A DNA stretch of 20,672 nucleotides from contig DFIZ01000012.1 in NCBI GenBank assembly GCA_002372855.1, positions 39,857-60,528 on the forward strand, in the 5' to 3' direction. The notes under the pieces were generated by a model. It did no database searches, had not been told where the DNA came from, and was given only the letters and a program-made list of their open reading frames with translations. Below, piece by piece: positions 1-7,419 of the stretch; the first letter of the stretch is position 1; every line of letters begins with the position of its first letter. Both the position numbers and the translations under genes were made by a program. The DNA comes from Bacteroidales bacterium UBA3684. GTDB lineage: Bacteria > Bacteroidota > Bacteroidia > Bacteroidales > P3.

Positions 1-75
1 ATATAAGAAATGCCGAATTATGTACCTCTCGGGTAGGTGTCGGGTGGGTGTTTGGGAGGGGGGGAAAGGATGTTT

Positions 76-1200
76 TTAGACGGGGAGTTCGGTTTTCATG
101 ATTTTGCGGTAGGCGCGCTGGAGGGTCTGGAGGTCGGGGTAGCCGCAGAGGTGGGCGATGTGGAGGAGGTGGTCGGGGTCGTCGTTTTCGTTGAGGAGGG
201 TGATGGCGTGCTGGATGCGGAGGGAGTCGATGTAGTCGGCGAAGGACTGTCCATGGACGCGGTGGATGGCGTCGACGACCTGGTCCTGCGAGATGTGGAA
301 GGTGTTGGCGAGGGAAAAGACGGAGAGGTCGGGGTCGAGGAAGACCTGATTCTCTATGTGTTGTGAGAGTTGGCGTCCGAGTGCGGCGAGGTCGCGCGGG
401 CGGGAGGTGCGGGGGCTGTGTTCGAGGGAGTAGCGGATGTTTTCGGCGGCGTGGGAGAGGCGGTAGGTGGCGAGGCCGAGGGTGGTGGTGGCGACGGCCT
501 GGAGGATTGCGAGGATGAGGGTGAGGCCGAAGGGGCGCGGGGCGTTGAAGGGGAAGAGGACGAGGGAGAGGATGATGACGGCGGAGATGGCGAGGATGGA
601 GGGGAAGATGAGTTGGAGGTCGCGGGGCTGGTACTGTGAGGAGGAGTAGTATTCGCCGAGGGTGCGGCGGTAGCGGCGGAGGGAGCGGAAGGTGTGGACG
701 ACGAGCATGACGAGCTGGACGAGGAGGACGATGTAGAAGAGGTAGAAGTGGACGGCGACGATGAGGTTGTAGCGCCAGCTGTTGGGGTAGAAGAGGTCGG
801 CTTCGAGGGCGGTGCCGCGGTAGATCCAGAGGCGGTACATGTCGGGTCCGCCGATGACGACGGAGAGTGCGAGGAGGGCGATGGTGGCGAGGGGTATGAG
901 GAAGAGTGCGCGCGAGAGGCGGCGGACGCCCTGGGGGCGTGTGAGGTGGGTGATGGCGAGGGTGGCGGAGGGAGAGGTGAAGAGTGCGAAGAGCATGAAG
1001 AGGATGACGAGGAGGTATTCGCCGGAGAGGAAGGAGTTGAAGAAGCAGGAGTAGACGACGAAGGAGAGGCCCATGAGGAGGATGGCTACGGAGAGGAGCC
1101 ACTGCGCTCCGAGGACACGGGGTTTGAGGAGGAGGAGGGCCAGGGGCCAGACGAGGGCGGAGAGGCCGAGGAGAAGGTATATGAGGGATATGGGGGTCAT
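76..1200 (-). CDS. AraC-family regulator with N-terminal multi-pass membrane sensor domain
   Basis: Predicted 374-residue membrane-anchored transcription regulator. Residues 1-260 hold about seven hydrophobic segments joined by short basic loops (for example RSLRRYRR). The last 100 residues form an AraC-type helix-turn-helix: the second helix pair reads IAHLCGYPDLQTLQRAYRK, the usual position of the 'GF.s.s.F.r.FKk' signature. This architecture is common in Bacteroidota, where the membrane part is thought to sense a signal and the C-terminus binds DNA; ligand and targets are unknown. The N-terminal half is paralogous to the protein encoded just upstream (1372-2160): both share LLLKxR.xxAQxLLS near the start and an RRYRR/RRYQRR loop followed by YY. 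Codons end heavily in C, making the plus strand purine-rich, unlike the other genes here. The start at 1200 is the only ATG ahead of the first hydrophobic segment. Family call is firm, role is not. Confidence 0.85.
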   Translation of the reverse strand: MTPISLIYLLLGLSALVWPLALLLLKPRVLGAQWLLSVAILLMGLSFVVYSCFFNSFLSGEYLLVILFMLFALFTSPSATLAITHLTRPQGVRRLSRALFLIPLATIALLALSVVIGGPDMYRLWIYRGTALEADLFYPNSWRYNLIVAVHFYLFYIVLLVQLVMLVVHTFRSLRRYRRTLGEYYSSSQYQPRDLQLIFPSILAISAVIILSLVLFPFNAPRPFGLTLILAILQAVATTTLGLATYRLSHAAENIRYSLEHSPRTSRPRDLAALGRQLSQHIENQVFLDPDLSVFSLANTFHISQDQVVDAIHRVHGQSFADYIDSLRIQHAITLLNENDDPDHLLHIAHLCGYPDLQTLQRAYRKIMKTELPV

Positions 1201-1208
1201 TTTTTTTC

Positions 1209-1260
1209 AGTTATGAGTTATGAATTATGAGTTATGAGTTTTCAGTTTCAGTTTTAAGTT
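1209..1260. repeat. Heptamer array AGTTATG and decayed T-rich repeats between two paralogous genes
   Basis: Four near-identical 7-base units (AGTTATG, AGTTATG, AATTATG, AGTTATG at 1209-1236) followed by degenerate AGTTT units to about 1260. It lies just upstream of the AraC-family gene start at 1200 (minus strand). With the octamer array that follows, it fills most of the 171-base gap between the two paralogous membrane-sensor genes. No promoter motif is visible in this gap. Confidence 0.8.
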
Positions 1261-1287
1261 TCAGTTTTTAGCATTTGCCGGGGTTGG

Positions 1288-1381
1288 GGCTTTATGGCTT
1301 TACAACTTTATGGCTCTACGACTCTATGGCTTTATGGCTCTACGACTCTATGGCTTTATGGCTTTATGACTTTACGACTTT
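1288..1381. repeat. Octamer array (GGCTTTAT-type), about 12 units, entering a gene 3' end
   Basis: Eleven full 8-base units and one partial unit: GGCTTTAT, GGCTTTAC, AACTTTAT, GGCTCTAC, GACTCTAT, GGCTTTAT and so on, without spacers. The array runs into the 3' end of the minus-strand gene 1372-2160 and supplies its TAA stop (1372-1374). Read on the minus strand a unit is ATAAAGCC; because 8 is not a multiple of three, every frame meets a TAA within three units. Confidence 0.9.
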
Positions 1382-2160
1382 CTGCGGATGAAGTCGGCGA
1401 GGGCGCGGGCGTCGGAGTCGAGGCGGTAGATGAAGCGTCCGAGGAAGAAGAGGAGTACGGCGACGAGGATGGAGGAGGCGATGAGCCAGTATTTGTAGTA
1501 GTAGGGGCGGAGGTCGACGAGGAGGACGACGGCGACGGCGAGGGGCAGGAAGAGCCAGGTGAAGAGGATGAGGTGGCGGGAGTCGATGAAGGGGAGGTTG
1601 AGGCCGCGGGCGTAGTAGCTGTTGAAGCGTCGCTGGTAGCGGCGGACTTTGGCGGTGGCCATTAGGAAGAGGACGAAGTCGAGGAGGACGAGGAGTACGG
1701 GGTAGAGGATGTGGTCCCAGAAGAACATGAAGTTCCAGGCGTGGTCGCCGGGGATGAAGGCGGCGTATCCTTCGCGGATGGCGTAGCAGAGCTGGTCGTA
1801 GCGCCGTGGGCCGAGCCAGAAGGAGCCTGCCACGAGGCCAGCGATGAAGAGGAGCGGGAGGATGAAGGAGTGGCGCTGGCGGAGGGTGACGCCGCGGGGT
1901 TCGACGAGGGAGCAGAAGCCTAGGTAGAGGAGTGGTCCGCAGAGGAGGGAGGTGGTGACGAAGAGGAAGTCGTAGATGAAGAGGCGTCCGGCGGTGCCGC
2001 GGAAGAAGACGTCGAGGTCGATGATGGCGAAGGCGAAGAGGAGCTGGGTGAGGGAAAGGAGGAGCTGGGCGCGGGTGAGGCGCCGTTTGAGGAGGAGGGT
2101 GGCGAGGGACCAGAGGATGGCTACCGCCGCCGGGAGGATGAGGATGAAGGACCACTTCAT
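1372..2160 (-). CDS. Membrane sensor-like protein, paralog of the AraC regulator but lacking the HTH domain
   Basis: 262 residues with about seven predicted membrane segments. It aligns by eye with the N-terminal half of the downstream AraC-family protein: TLLLKRRLTRAQLLLS against LLLLKPRVLGAQWLLS, EPRGVTLRQRHSFILPL against RPQGVRRLSRALFLIPL, and RRYQRRFNSYY against RRYRRTLGEYY. It stops at RRKS, just after the last membrane segment, where its partner continues into the helix-turn-helix. The stop codon lies in an octamer repeat array, so the DNA-binding domain may have been lost by array expansion or recombination, or the protein may be a dedicated membrane partner. It starts 26 bases after the ispG stop. 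Another minus-strand frame stays open across the same span but encodes a His/Pro/Arg-rich shadow without domain character. Confidence 0.75.
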   Translation of the reverse strand: MKWSFILILPAAVAILWSLATLLLKRRLTRAQLLLSLTQLLFAFAIIDLDVFFRGTAGRLFIYDFLFVTTSLLCGPLLYLGFCSLVEPRGVTLRQRHSFILPLLFIAGLVAGSFWLGPRRYDQLCYAIREGYAAFIPGDHAWNFMFFWDHILYPVLLVLLDFVLFLMATAKVRRYQRRFNSYYARGLNLPFIDSRHLILFTWLFLPLAVAVVLLVDLRPYYYKYWLIASSILVAVLLFFLGRFIYRLDSDARALADFIRRKS

Positions 2161-2163
2161 GGC

Positions 2164-2186
2164 AGTTATGAGTTAAGAGTTAGGGG

Positions 2187-2196
<10 letters not shown>
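2164..2196. repeat. AGTTAAG-type heptamer array bridging ispG stop and next gene start
   Basis: Four to five 7-base units: AGTTATG, AGTTAAG, AGTTAGG, GGTTAAG, AGTTT. On the minus strand it carries the ispG TAA stop (2187-2189), so ispG ends in the array-encoded residues N-S. It forms almost the whole 26-base spacer to the next start at 2160. Confidence 0.85.
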
Positions 2197-3422
<1,226 letters not shown>

Positions 3423-3436
3423 AATATTACTGCTGT

Positions 3437-3847
3437 TTATCGTACAGAGACTTTCACGCCCTCACGCTCCATTTGTTGCGATGGGGCGTTGATGTATGGG
3501 TCGTATGGCTTTATTTCCTTTCTTTTCATCCGAACGGCATAGTTCTTGATGTCGTTCATGGCATCGAAGTGTTTCCAATAGCATTCATATCCGAGACGGC
3601 AACATTCCAAATCGTAGCCCCAATAATAAGGATGAATGGTGACGGTGAAATAGCCATTGGTGTCGGTGACGGTGGTCCAATAGACATAACAGCCTTGCCG
3701 AACGTTGATTTTTGCAAATGGCAACCCTTTTCCAGACAGACTATCGGTTACTCGACCGCTCAGGGCGATGCTGTCCTTCACCTCCTGCGCCGATGTAGTG
3801 GCGACGAAGGCTGCCAATGCTACAAATATCATCAATATCTTCTTCAT
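3437..3847 (-). CDS. Secreted protein with carboxypeptidase-regulatory-like domain
   Basis: 136 residues from the chosen ATG. A clear signal peptide opens the protein (MKKILMIFVALAAFVATTSA, cleavage before Q). The region SGRVTDSLSGKGLPFAKINV followed by TDTNGYFTVTI is the beta-sandwich pattern of the CarboxypepD_reg-like fold: G.V.D..tG.PLp.a.v then D.nG.F.i. In Bacteroidota such domains sit at the N-terminus of outer-membrane proteins or stand alone in the envelope. The rest is Tyr/Cys-rich and ends in a basic stretch. An ATG nine codons upstream is open, but it puts a polar segment before the signal peptide, so the start at 3847 is preferred. It lies 14 bases ahead of ispG and 50 bases after the Bro-N stop. 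Specific role unknown. Confidence 0.75.
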   Translation of the reverse strand: MKKILMIFVALAAFVATTSAQEVKDSIALSGRVTDSLSGKGLPFAKINVRQGCYVYWTTVTDTNGYFTVTIHPYYWGYDLECCRLGYECYWKHFDAMNDIKNYAVRMKRKEIKPYDPYINAPSQQMEREGVKVSVR

Positions 3848-3897
3848 CGTCTGTATTTGTTTGTTGTTGTACAATTCAATGTTTCATTCATGTAATT

Positions 3898-4362
3898 TCA
3901 CCGCGCATATATGCGGGGTGCACTTCCGGACTGAAAATCGACCGCGCATATATGCGGGGCGCATTTACCGACCCCGATACCCATCTGGAATGTCTGCTCG
4001 GGGTCTATCATCTGATCAACGCGCTGAGCCCCCACCTCGGCCAACCACCGCTTTACAGGCTCGGCCTTCTTCGACGGGATGGACTGAATGGTGCGGAAGA
4101 TGCTCTCAAGGTCGGCCGCCTGGGTCTTGCGACGCTTGCCGTCAGGTGCAATCATTTCAACAGGGGTACAAATTGTACCCCACTTGGAATCCAGCTCAGC
4201 GTCACGCGAACGCATCCGTTTGATATACTGCTTAACATCCACGCTGTCTGTCAGTATCTGGACGATATCAGATACCGAAAAGTAATACTTCTCCTGCTCG
4301 TCATCCCAAACGATACGGACTTTCGTGTCCTCAAAGAGTGTTATGCCGGTCTGTTTTGTCAT
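3898..4362 (-). CDS. Truncated Bro-N domain (antirepressor/DinD-like) protein
   Basis: 154 residues. About the first 110 match the Bro-N fold found in phage antirepressor-type and DinD-like proteins of Bacteroidota: KVRIVWDDEQEKYYFSVSDI, LTDSVDVKQYIKRM, then RTIQSIPSKKAEPVKRWLAEVG and IDPE. From memory relatives continue for another 100 or more residues. Here the homologous part ends about MIDPE, and the tail is encoded by two copies of a palindrome (3901-3918, 3942-3959), giving APHICA and then APRIYAR before a TGA. This looks like a gene cut short by deletion or element insertion; it may be a remnant of mobile DNA or still encode a minimal DNA-binding protein. A 57-base gap separates it from the upstream gene, with no TAnnTTTG motif. 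Confidence 0.65.
   Translation of the reverse strand: MTKQTGITLFEDTKVRIVWDDEQEKYYFSVSDIVQILTDSVDVKQYIKRMRSRDAELDSKWGTICTPVEMIAPDGKRRKTQAADLESIFRTIQSIPSKKAEPVKRWLAEVGAQRVDQMIDPEQTFQMGIGVGKCAPHICAVDFQSGSAPRIYAR
3901..3959. repeat. Two copies of palindrome CCGCGCATATATGCGGGG, 41 bases apart
   Basis: Copies at 3901-3918 and 3942-3959, identical over 18 bases and flanked by a preceding A and a following [T/C]GCA in both. Each is a near-perfect inverted repeat centred on ATATAT. They lie inside the 3' end of the truncated Bro-N gene and encode its last residues. There is no T-run after them on either strand, so they do not look like intrinsic terminators. Confidence 0.85.
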
Positions 4363-4419
4363 ACGTTAATTTATTGTAAATGGTGGTAATTTGTCATAAT
4401 GTTTAAGGCTCATTGTTTT

Positions 4420-4962
4420 TCATGCTTCGCCGTTTGTCATTACTGACAGAACTTTGCCGTCGGTGATGTTCAATAATACGTTCCAGAAATAGTTGCCGCC
4501 ATCCCGGACACGGATGATGTGCTTTGAAACCCTTTCGGTATACGATTTGTCGTTTTCCAGTCTCAATGCATTAATCCAGACGTATTTCTTGCCATTTTCG
4601 TCAACGCCGAATACGTATTGCCGTGTGTACCATTTCAGCCGTGGGCGCGTCTCTCGTCCAAATTTGTCCGTTTTCTCGGGAGACATGATGTAGGTGTACT
4701 TGTTTCGCAATAGCTTTTCTGCATTGCGAATGTCGTCCATGGTGGGCCGATACACCTTCATGGCAACAGACGTTTCACGCTCATCAAGGTAATATTGTTC
4801 CAAGAAGACATAGCCGAGGATCGTTGTGTCGTCAGGTTTCAGCGTGTCGAAGTCGCATACGCGGACAGTCATTACGGAGCCTTTTTCCTCGCTTTGTGCG
4901 TGAAGCGGTGTGTTGGCAAACATTGCCGCCATCATCGCGCATAGCATCAATGTCTTCTTCAT
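4420..4962 (-). CDS. Secreted protein of unknown function
   Basis: 180 residues with a clear signal peptide (MKKTLMLCAMMAAMFANTPL, cleavage after HAQ). I recognise no domain. The mature part is charged and mixed alpha/beta, with Tyr-rich blocks (GYVFLEQYYLDERET, RPRLKWYTRQYVFG) and an end segment NYFWNVLLNITDGKVLSV, which looks like beta strands of a small periplasmic or surface protein. The reading frame stays open for 64 codons upstream, but that stretch is Ser/Pro/Arg-rich, antisense-like and covers the 3' end of the next gene, so the start at 4962, directly before the signal peptide, is chosen. It lies 46 bases after the stop of the KOW/coiled-coil gene. Confidence 0.7.
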   Translation of the reverse strand: MKKTLMLCAMMAAMFANTPLHAQSEEKGSVMTVRVCDFDTLKPDDTTILGYVFLEQYYLDERETSVAMKVYRPTMDDIRNAEKLLRNKYTYIMSPEKTDKFGRETRPRLKWYTRQYVFGVDENGKKYVWINALRLENDKSYTERVSKHIIRVRDGGNYFWNVLLNITDGKVLSVMTNGEA

Positions 4963-5008
4963 TGTCGGTATCGGTTGGTTGCTGTTTAATCTTGATGCCG
5001 GCGGTCCA

Positions 5009-5380
5009 CTACGATATGCGTGCGATGGTGCGTTGCAGGCTGAGGACCTGGGCTTTGAGCTGCTTGATCTGGTCCTGAAGGTTGGCGTTCTGGTTCTTGA
5101 GGCGGCGCACTTCGGCTTCGAGTTCGTCGATGGTGGGGAAGCTGAGGCGGCCATCGTCGTCGTTGGGCTTGGGTTCGGGGCGGCGACCGATGGAGTCGTC
5201 GTTGAAGGCTTTGCCGACGCCTTTCTGGTCTTCCATGCGGATGAGTTCGGCCTGCGAGAAGGGCATGTCGAAGCCGGTCTCGTCCTCGACGTAGATCATG
5301 CCGCCCTGTATCTTCTTTACCACCCCACCGCCGATGGCGTTGAGGAATTTCACTTTGTCGCCTATTTTGAATTCTGACAT
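5009..5380 (-). CDS. Small KOW-like/coiled-coil protein (resembles DUF2027 N-terminus)
   Basis: 123 residues. The N-terminal 45 residues (FKIGDKVKFLNAIGGGVVKK, then MIYVEDETGFDMPF) form a small beta-barrel-like motif closely resembling the start of the Bacteroidota DUF2027/Smr proteins. A polar linker rich in Asp, Pro and Lys follows. The C-terminal 45 residues form a heptad-patterned coiled coil (IDELEAEVRRLKNQNANLQD, then IKQLKAQVLSLQ). The Smr nuclease domain of longer relatives is absent. It may bind nucleic acid or act as a dimeric adaptor; function unknown. A TATTTTTG promoter element lies 60 bases upstream. The leader also carries a 17-base palindrome. Confidence 0.75.
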   Translation of the reverse strand: MSEFKIGDKVKFLNAIGGGVVKKIQGGMIYVEDETGFDMPFSQAELIRMEDQKGVGKAFNDDSIGRRPEPKPNDDDGRLSFPTIDELEAEVRRLKNQNANLQDQIKQLKAQVLSLQRTIARIS

Positions 5381-5401
5381 AGTTCTTTAAGTTTTAATTT
5401 T

Positions 5402-5418
5402 GCAGGCTGGCAGCCTGC
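5402..5418. repeat. Palindrome GCAGGCTGGCAGCCTGC in the 5' leader of the KOW/coiled-coil gene
   Basis: Perfect 8-base arms GCAGGCTG/CAGCCTGC around a single central G. It lies between the predicted minus-strand promoter (5440-5447) and the start codon at 5380, so it would be transcribed and could form a hairpin in the leader. No T-run follows, arguing against a terminator. It may be one copy of a dispersed repeat or a regulatory hairpin. Confidence 0.6.
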
Positions 5419-5439
5419 GTACCATTTATTTTTAGACTG

Positions 5440-5447
5440 CAAAAATA
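5440..5447 (-). promoter_or_regulatory. Bacteroidota -7 promoter element for the KOW/coiled-coil gene
   Basis: Minus-strand TATTTTTG matches TAnnTTTG. At the -33 position only TTTC (5468-5471, 20-base spacer) is present instead of TTTG. It would start transcription about 5433, giving a leader of about 50 bases that includes the palindrome. Confidence 0.6.
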
Positions 5448-5476
5448 CGATTTTTTTATGGATTGGGGAAATTTAT

Positions 5477-5507
5477 TTTGCAGATTGTCGGAAAATATGT
5501 ATTTTTG
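5477..5507 (+). promoter_or_regulatory. Complete Bacteroidota promoter (TTTG - 19 - TATTTTTG)
   Basis: TTTG at 5477-5480 and TATTTTTG at 5500-5507 with exactly 19 bases between them, an exact match to the Bacteroidota sigma-ABfr consensus (-33 TTTG, -7 TAnnTTTG). Transcription would begin about 5513, essentially at the first in-frame ATG, supporting use of a later ATG (5531 or 5534) as the lipoprotein start. Confidence 0.85.
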
Positions 5508-5530
5508 CAACTATGATAAAGAAAGGAATA

Positions 5531-6061
5531 ATGATGAAAAATACTGGATTAAGCGCTATTGCACTGGCCTGTGCCATAATGTTCTGCGGATGCACGGTCA
5601 CGCAGCGTGTCGTCTCCTACGGGGCTTTTGACAAAGCAGTGAAATCGGTTGCCGAAGCGATGGAGAAAGAGGGTTTCACGCCTGTCGACGGGCAACATGA
5701 CCAGACGAAAGGGCCGTCGCTTTCGACCCGTTCCTACGACATCGACAATGTGCCGAGCATCCAGTCGGCCGGCGAGGTGGTGCCAACGGGCGGCCTCACC
5801 CATGGGTTCCAGGGCAGCCAGAGTTCAGACTATACATATACCGACACCTACCGCTTCGCCAATGATAGAGGCGAGGAGGTGAACTATTCAGTGTCGTATC
5901 GCACGGGCGTTGACATACAGAAACACATGGTGTTTGTGCGCGAGGCATACGTGTCGGGCTGCGAGACCTCCAATCCCGCATACCACGACCGCCTCTGCGG
6001 CGAGCACTCCCCTATCCACAGGCTTGACAGCCTGGAGAAGGACACCACGGCGGTGCTTTAG
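5531..6061 (+). CDS. Putative lipoprotein of unknown function
   Basis: 176 residues from the ATG at 5531, which is preceded by AAAGGA; an ATG at 5513 is in frame but coincides with the predicted transcription start. The first residues form a lipoprotein-type signal (MKNTGLSAIALACAIMFCGC), with Cys21 as the probable lipidated residue after a slightly unusual FCG. The mature part contains VVSYGAFDKAVKSVAEAMEK and a Tyr/Thr-rich segment (SDYTYTDTYRFANDRGEEVN). It ends with a short loop holding two cysteines (SGCETSN, DRLCGEH). I recognise no domain family. It has its own promoter, and its stop codon overlaps the stop of the convergent mpl gene by three bases (gene overlap 6058-6061). Confidence 0.75.
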   Translation: MMKNTGLSAIALACAIMFCGCTVTQRVVSYGAFDKAVKSVAEAMEKEGFTPVDGQHDQTKGPSLSTRSYDIDNVPSIQSAGEVVPTGGLTHGFQGSQSSDYTYTDTYRFANDRGEEVNYSVSYRTGVDIQKHMVFVREAYVSGCETSNPAYHDRLCGEHSPIHRLDSLEKDTTAVL

Positions 6062-7401
6062 ATTATCTCGTCGGCCAGTGCGGCGAGGTCGATGCCATCG
6101 AAGTTGCCACTGCTCATCATGAGCAGGTTGGCGTTCTGCCACTCCATTGCTTTCACCTTGGCCACCATGGCGGCGCTATCGGTGAAGACCTCCACGTCGC
6201 CGCCGAAGGCGCGGCGCACCTCATCGGGGTTCAGCGGCGGCAGCTTCTTGAGTTGCAGGGCGTGCTGGCTGAAGTAGACGTAGCGCACGTCGGCCTCGTC
6301 CATCGAATGGGCGTATTGCTGCAGGAACTCCTGCGTCAGCGAACTGAAGGTGTGGAGCTCCATGCAGGCCACCAGGCGGCGGTCGGGGTACTGCTCGCGC
6401 ATGGCGTGGATGGTGGCGCGCAGCTTGGAGGGGGCGTGGGCGAAATCCTTGTACACCGCGCAGGTGTCGTTCTTTTTTACCAGCTCCAAGCGTTTCGAGG
6501 CGCCCTCGAAGGTGGCAATGGCCTCGTCAAACTGCTCGTCGGTCACCCCTACCTGACGGCAGGCCAGGCGGGCGGCGGTAAGGTTGAGCAGGTTGTGGTG
6601 GCCGAAGATGCGCAGCTTGGTGCGACCGATCTCGGTCACACCATCCACCACCTTATGCTCTGGGCAGACATACGGCAGCTTCTGGATGTCGGTGCGGCGG
6701 TTCTCCATGGCTACGCGGTGCACCTCGGGGTCTTCGTCGCAATAGATGAGCGTGCCGTCGGGTTCTATCAGGTCAATGAACTTGGAGAACTGCTCGCGGT
6801 AGATGTCGAAGGTCGGGAAGACATTGATGTGGTCCCACTCGATGCCGGTGATGATGCCCACATTGGGATGGTAGAGGTGGAACTTGGGCCGGCGGTCGAT
6901 GGGCGAGGTCAGGTACTCGTCGCCCTCGATGACCATCACCTTGGCGGTATGTGAGAGACGCACCATGACGTCGAAGCCCTTGAGCTGGGCGCCCACCATA
7001 TAGTCGGCCTCGATGCCGCAATGCGCCAGCACATGCAGTATCATGGCCGTGGTGGTCGTTTTGCCGTGGCTGCCGCCGATGACGATGCGCAGCTTGTCCT
7101 TGCTCTGCTCATAGAGGTACTCCGGGTAGCTGTATATCTTCAGCCCCAGCTCCTGTGCGCGCAGCAGCTCGGGATTGTCGATGCGGGCGTGCATGCCGAG
7201 GACGATGGCGTCGAGGTCCTTGGTGATGCGCTCGGGGTGCCATCCGAACTCGGAAGGCAGCAGGCCGTACTTCTCCAGCCGTCCCCGCGCCGGGTCGAAA
7301 ATCTCGTCGTCACTCCCCGTGACGGTAATTCCTTTCTGGCAGAGGGCGATGGCAAGGTTGTGCATGGCACTTCCGCCTATGGCTATAAAATGGACTTTCA
7401 T
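6058..7401 (-). CDS. mpl: UDP-N-acetylmuramate:L-alanyl-gamma-D-glutamyl-meso-diaminopimelate ligase (Mpl-type Mur ligase)
   Basis: 447-residue Mur ligase. Mpl enzymes attach recycled murein tripeptide to UDP-MurNAc in the cytoplasm, feeding peptidoglycan synthesis. Visible are the N-terminal Rossmann-like domain (HFIAIGGSAMHNLAIAL), the ATP-binding loop GGSHGKTTTT (109-118), the central EGDEY segment, IEWDHINVFP, and the C-terminal domain with YKDFAHAPSKLRATI and MSSGNFDGID. The DFAHxP and final NFDG-type motifs favour Mpl over MurC, and the length agrees with Mpl (about 450-460). MurC is the main alternative. It is the last gene of a tight minus-strand train, 18 bases after the thioredoxin-fusion stop. 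Its TAA stop overlaps the TAG of the convergent lipoprotein gene. Confidence 0.85.
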   Translation of the reverse strand: MKVHFIAIGGSAMHNLAIALCQKGITVTGSDDEIFDPARGRLEKYGLLPSEFGWHPERITKDLDAIVLGMHARIDNPELLRAQELGLKIYSYPEYLYEQSKDKLRIVIGGSHGKTTTTAMILHVLAHCGIEADYMVGAQLKGFDVMVRLSHTAKVMVIEGDEYLTSPIDRRPKFHLYHPNVGIITGIEWDHINVFPTFDIYREQFSKFIDLIEPDGTLIYCDEDPEVHRVAMENRRTDIQKLPYVCPEHKVVDGVTEIGRTKLRIFGHHNLLNLTAARLACRQVGVTDEQFDEAIATFEGASKRLELVKKNDTCAVYKDFAHAPSKLRATIHAMREQYPDRRLVACMELHTFSSLTQEFLQQYAHSMDEADVRYVYFSQHALQLKKLPPLNPDEVRRAFGGDVEVFTDSAAMVAKVKAMEWQNANLLMMSSGNFDGIDLAALADEII

Positions 7402-7419
7402 ATCTCAATTATTATATGT

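Noticed and set aside
694..1230. Highly acidic Glu/Gly/Asp-rich open frame on the plus strand
   Set aside because: Results from the G/A-rich complement of the AraC-family gene; no domain, and codons mirror the real gene.
1364..2155. 263-codon open frame overlapping the HTH-less sensor gene on the same strand
   Set aside because: His/Pro/Arg-rich translation without structure; the other frame gives seven hydrophobic segments and homology to its neighbour.
3901..3959. CRISPR array
   Set aside because: Only two copies of a palindrome, both within a coding frame, with no further spacers or cas genes.
3898..4362. Prophage remnant
   Set aside because: Bro-N domains occur in phages, but no integrase, structural or lysis gene lies nearby and the flanks are housekeeping genes.
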